The notes under the pieces were generated by a model that worked only from the letters and a program-made list of their open reading frames with translations, ran no database searches and was not told the DNA's origin. Below, in pieces: positions 63,725 through 64,000 of a DNA stretch of 64,000 nucleotides. This stretch comes from Acanthopleura granulata (taxonomy: Eukaryota; Mollusca; Polyplacophora; Chitonida; Chitonidae), in NCBI GenBank assembly GCA_016165875.1, contig JABBOT010000009.1, positions 18,242,783 to 18,306,782 on the forward strand, given 5' to 3'. The position numbers and the translations under genes are program-made. The first letter of the stretch is position 1. Every line of letters begins with the position of its first letter.

Positions 63725-64000
63725 TGGTTATGGTTCAACAGAATAGACGGGAAGCTGACTTGTGTTTATACTGGTTATAGGACGACCAAATAATAGTTCA
63801 AGGCAACGGACGGGTTGTTAGTAGCTAGCTTGAGAATATAGGGCGACCAAATAAGGGCTCAACAGCTTACGCAGGAAGGCAGGTTGAGCATGTAGGGCGA
63901 CCAAATAGAGGCTTAACAGAATAAGGAGGAAGCTATCTTGAGTGTACGGGGCGACCAAATAGGGGCTCAACAGAATAGACATAAAGCTAGCATTAGTATG
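63725..64000. repeat. Minisatellite, about 55-60 bp units, runs off the window
   Basis: Five units with the landmarks gggcgaccaaataggggctc, then aacagaatagac, then aagctagcttgag. It continues past 64000. Confidence 0.85.

Overview
The window looks like nuclear DNA of a marine lophotrochozoan invertebrate, most likely a mollusc, although a brachiopod is not excluded. The basis is split genes with canonical GT-AG introns, an AT-rich background, many minisatellites, AAGGTCA-rich tandem repeats of a type I associate with molluscan DNA, and about twenty copies of a tRNA-derived SINE. I could not search databases, so the species is open. No tRNA or rRNA gene, CRISPR array, operon or prokaryotic signal was seen.

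Three kinds of real gene are supported. (1) At 3.7-21.6 kb on the plus strand is a complete 13-exon Mx-type dynamin-like GTPase. The splice phases agree throughout and give 661 residues, with G1, switch I, G3 and G4 motifs at nearly the numbering of vertebrate Mx. (2) At 44.0-46.5 kb on the plus strand is an intact single-exon Toll-like receptor (LRRs, one LRR-CT, TM, TIR). Its TIR BB loop has Val where Pro is usual. An inverted, broken relative lies at about 36.1-34.6 kb on the minus strand. (3) At 47.7-50.7 kb and 61.0-63.3 kb on the plus strand are two paralogous genes for a small secreted protein I do not recognise. The first can be assembled completely (123 residues). The second runs off the right end. 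Their TATA promoters, non-coding first exons and signal-peptide exons are all paralogous.

Layout: 0-3.6 kb holds a SINE, a 1-kb minisatellite of 30-bp period, a Tc1/mariner transposase remnant and a second SINE. 3.6-21.6 kb is Mx, with introns full of repeats. Two tandem arrays there have splice sites built into the repeat unit. 21.6-34.6 kb is repeat-rich and has no convincing functional gene, but holds a broken minus-strand reading frame with a perfect hairpin at 32.0-32.5 kb. 34.6-36.1 kb is the TLR pseudogene. 36.1-43.9 kb is mostly anonymous, with one orphan exon-like segment at 43.16 kb. 44-51 kb carries the TLR and secreted gene A. 51-60.9 kb carries SINEs, a dead LINE, an orphan terminal-exon-like segment at 55.6 kb and a MITE. 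61-64 kb is the start of secreted gene B, with a 24-bp minisatellite in its first intron.

Mx acts inside cells as a self-assembling GTPase linked in vertebrates to antiviral defence, and the TLR is a membrane sensor, so the window has an innate-immune flavour. That these genes and the unknown secreted pair act together is inference from proximity only.
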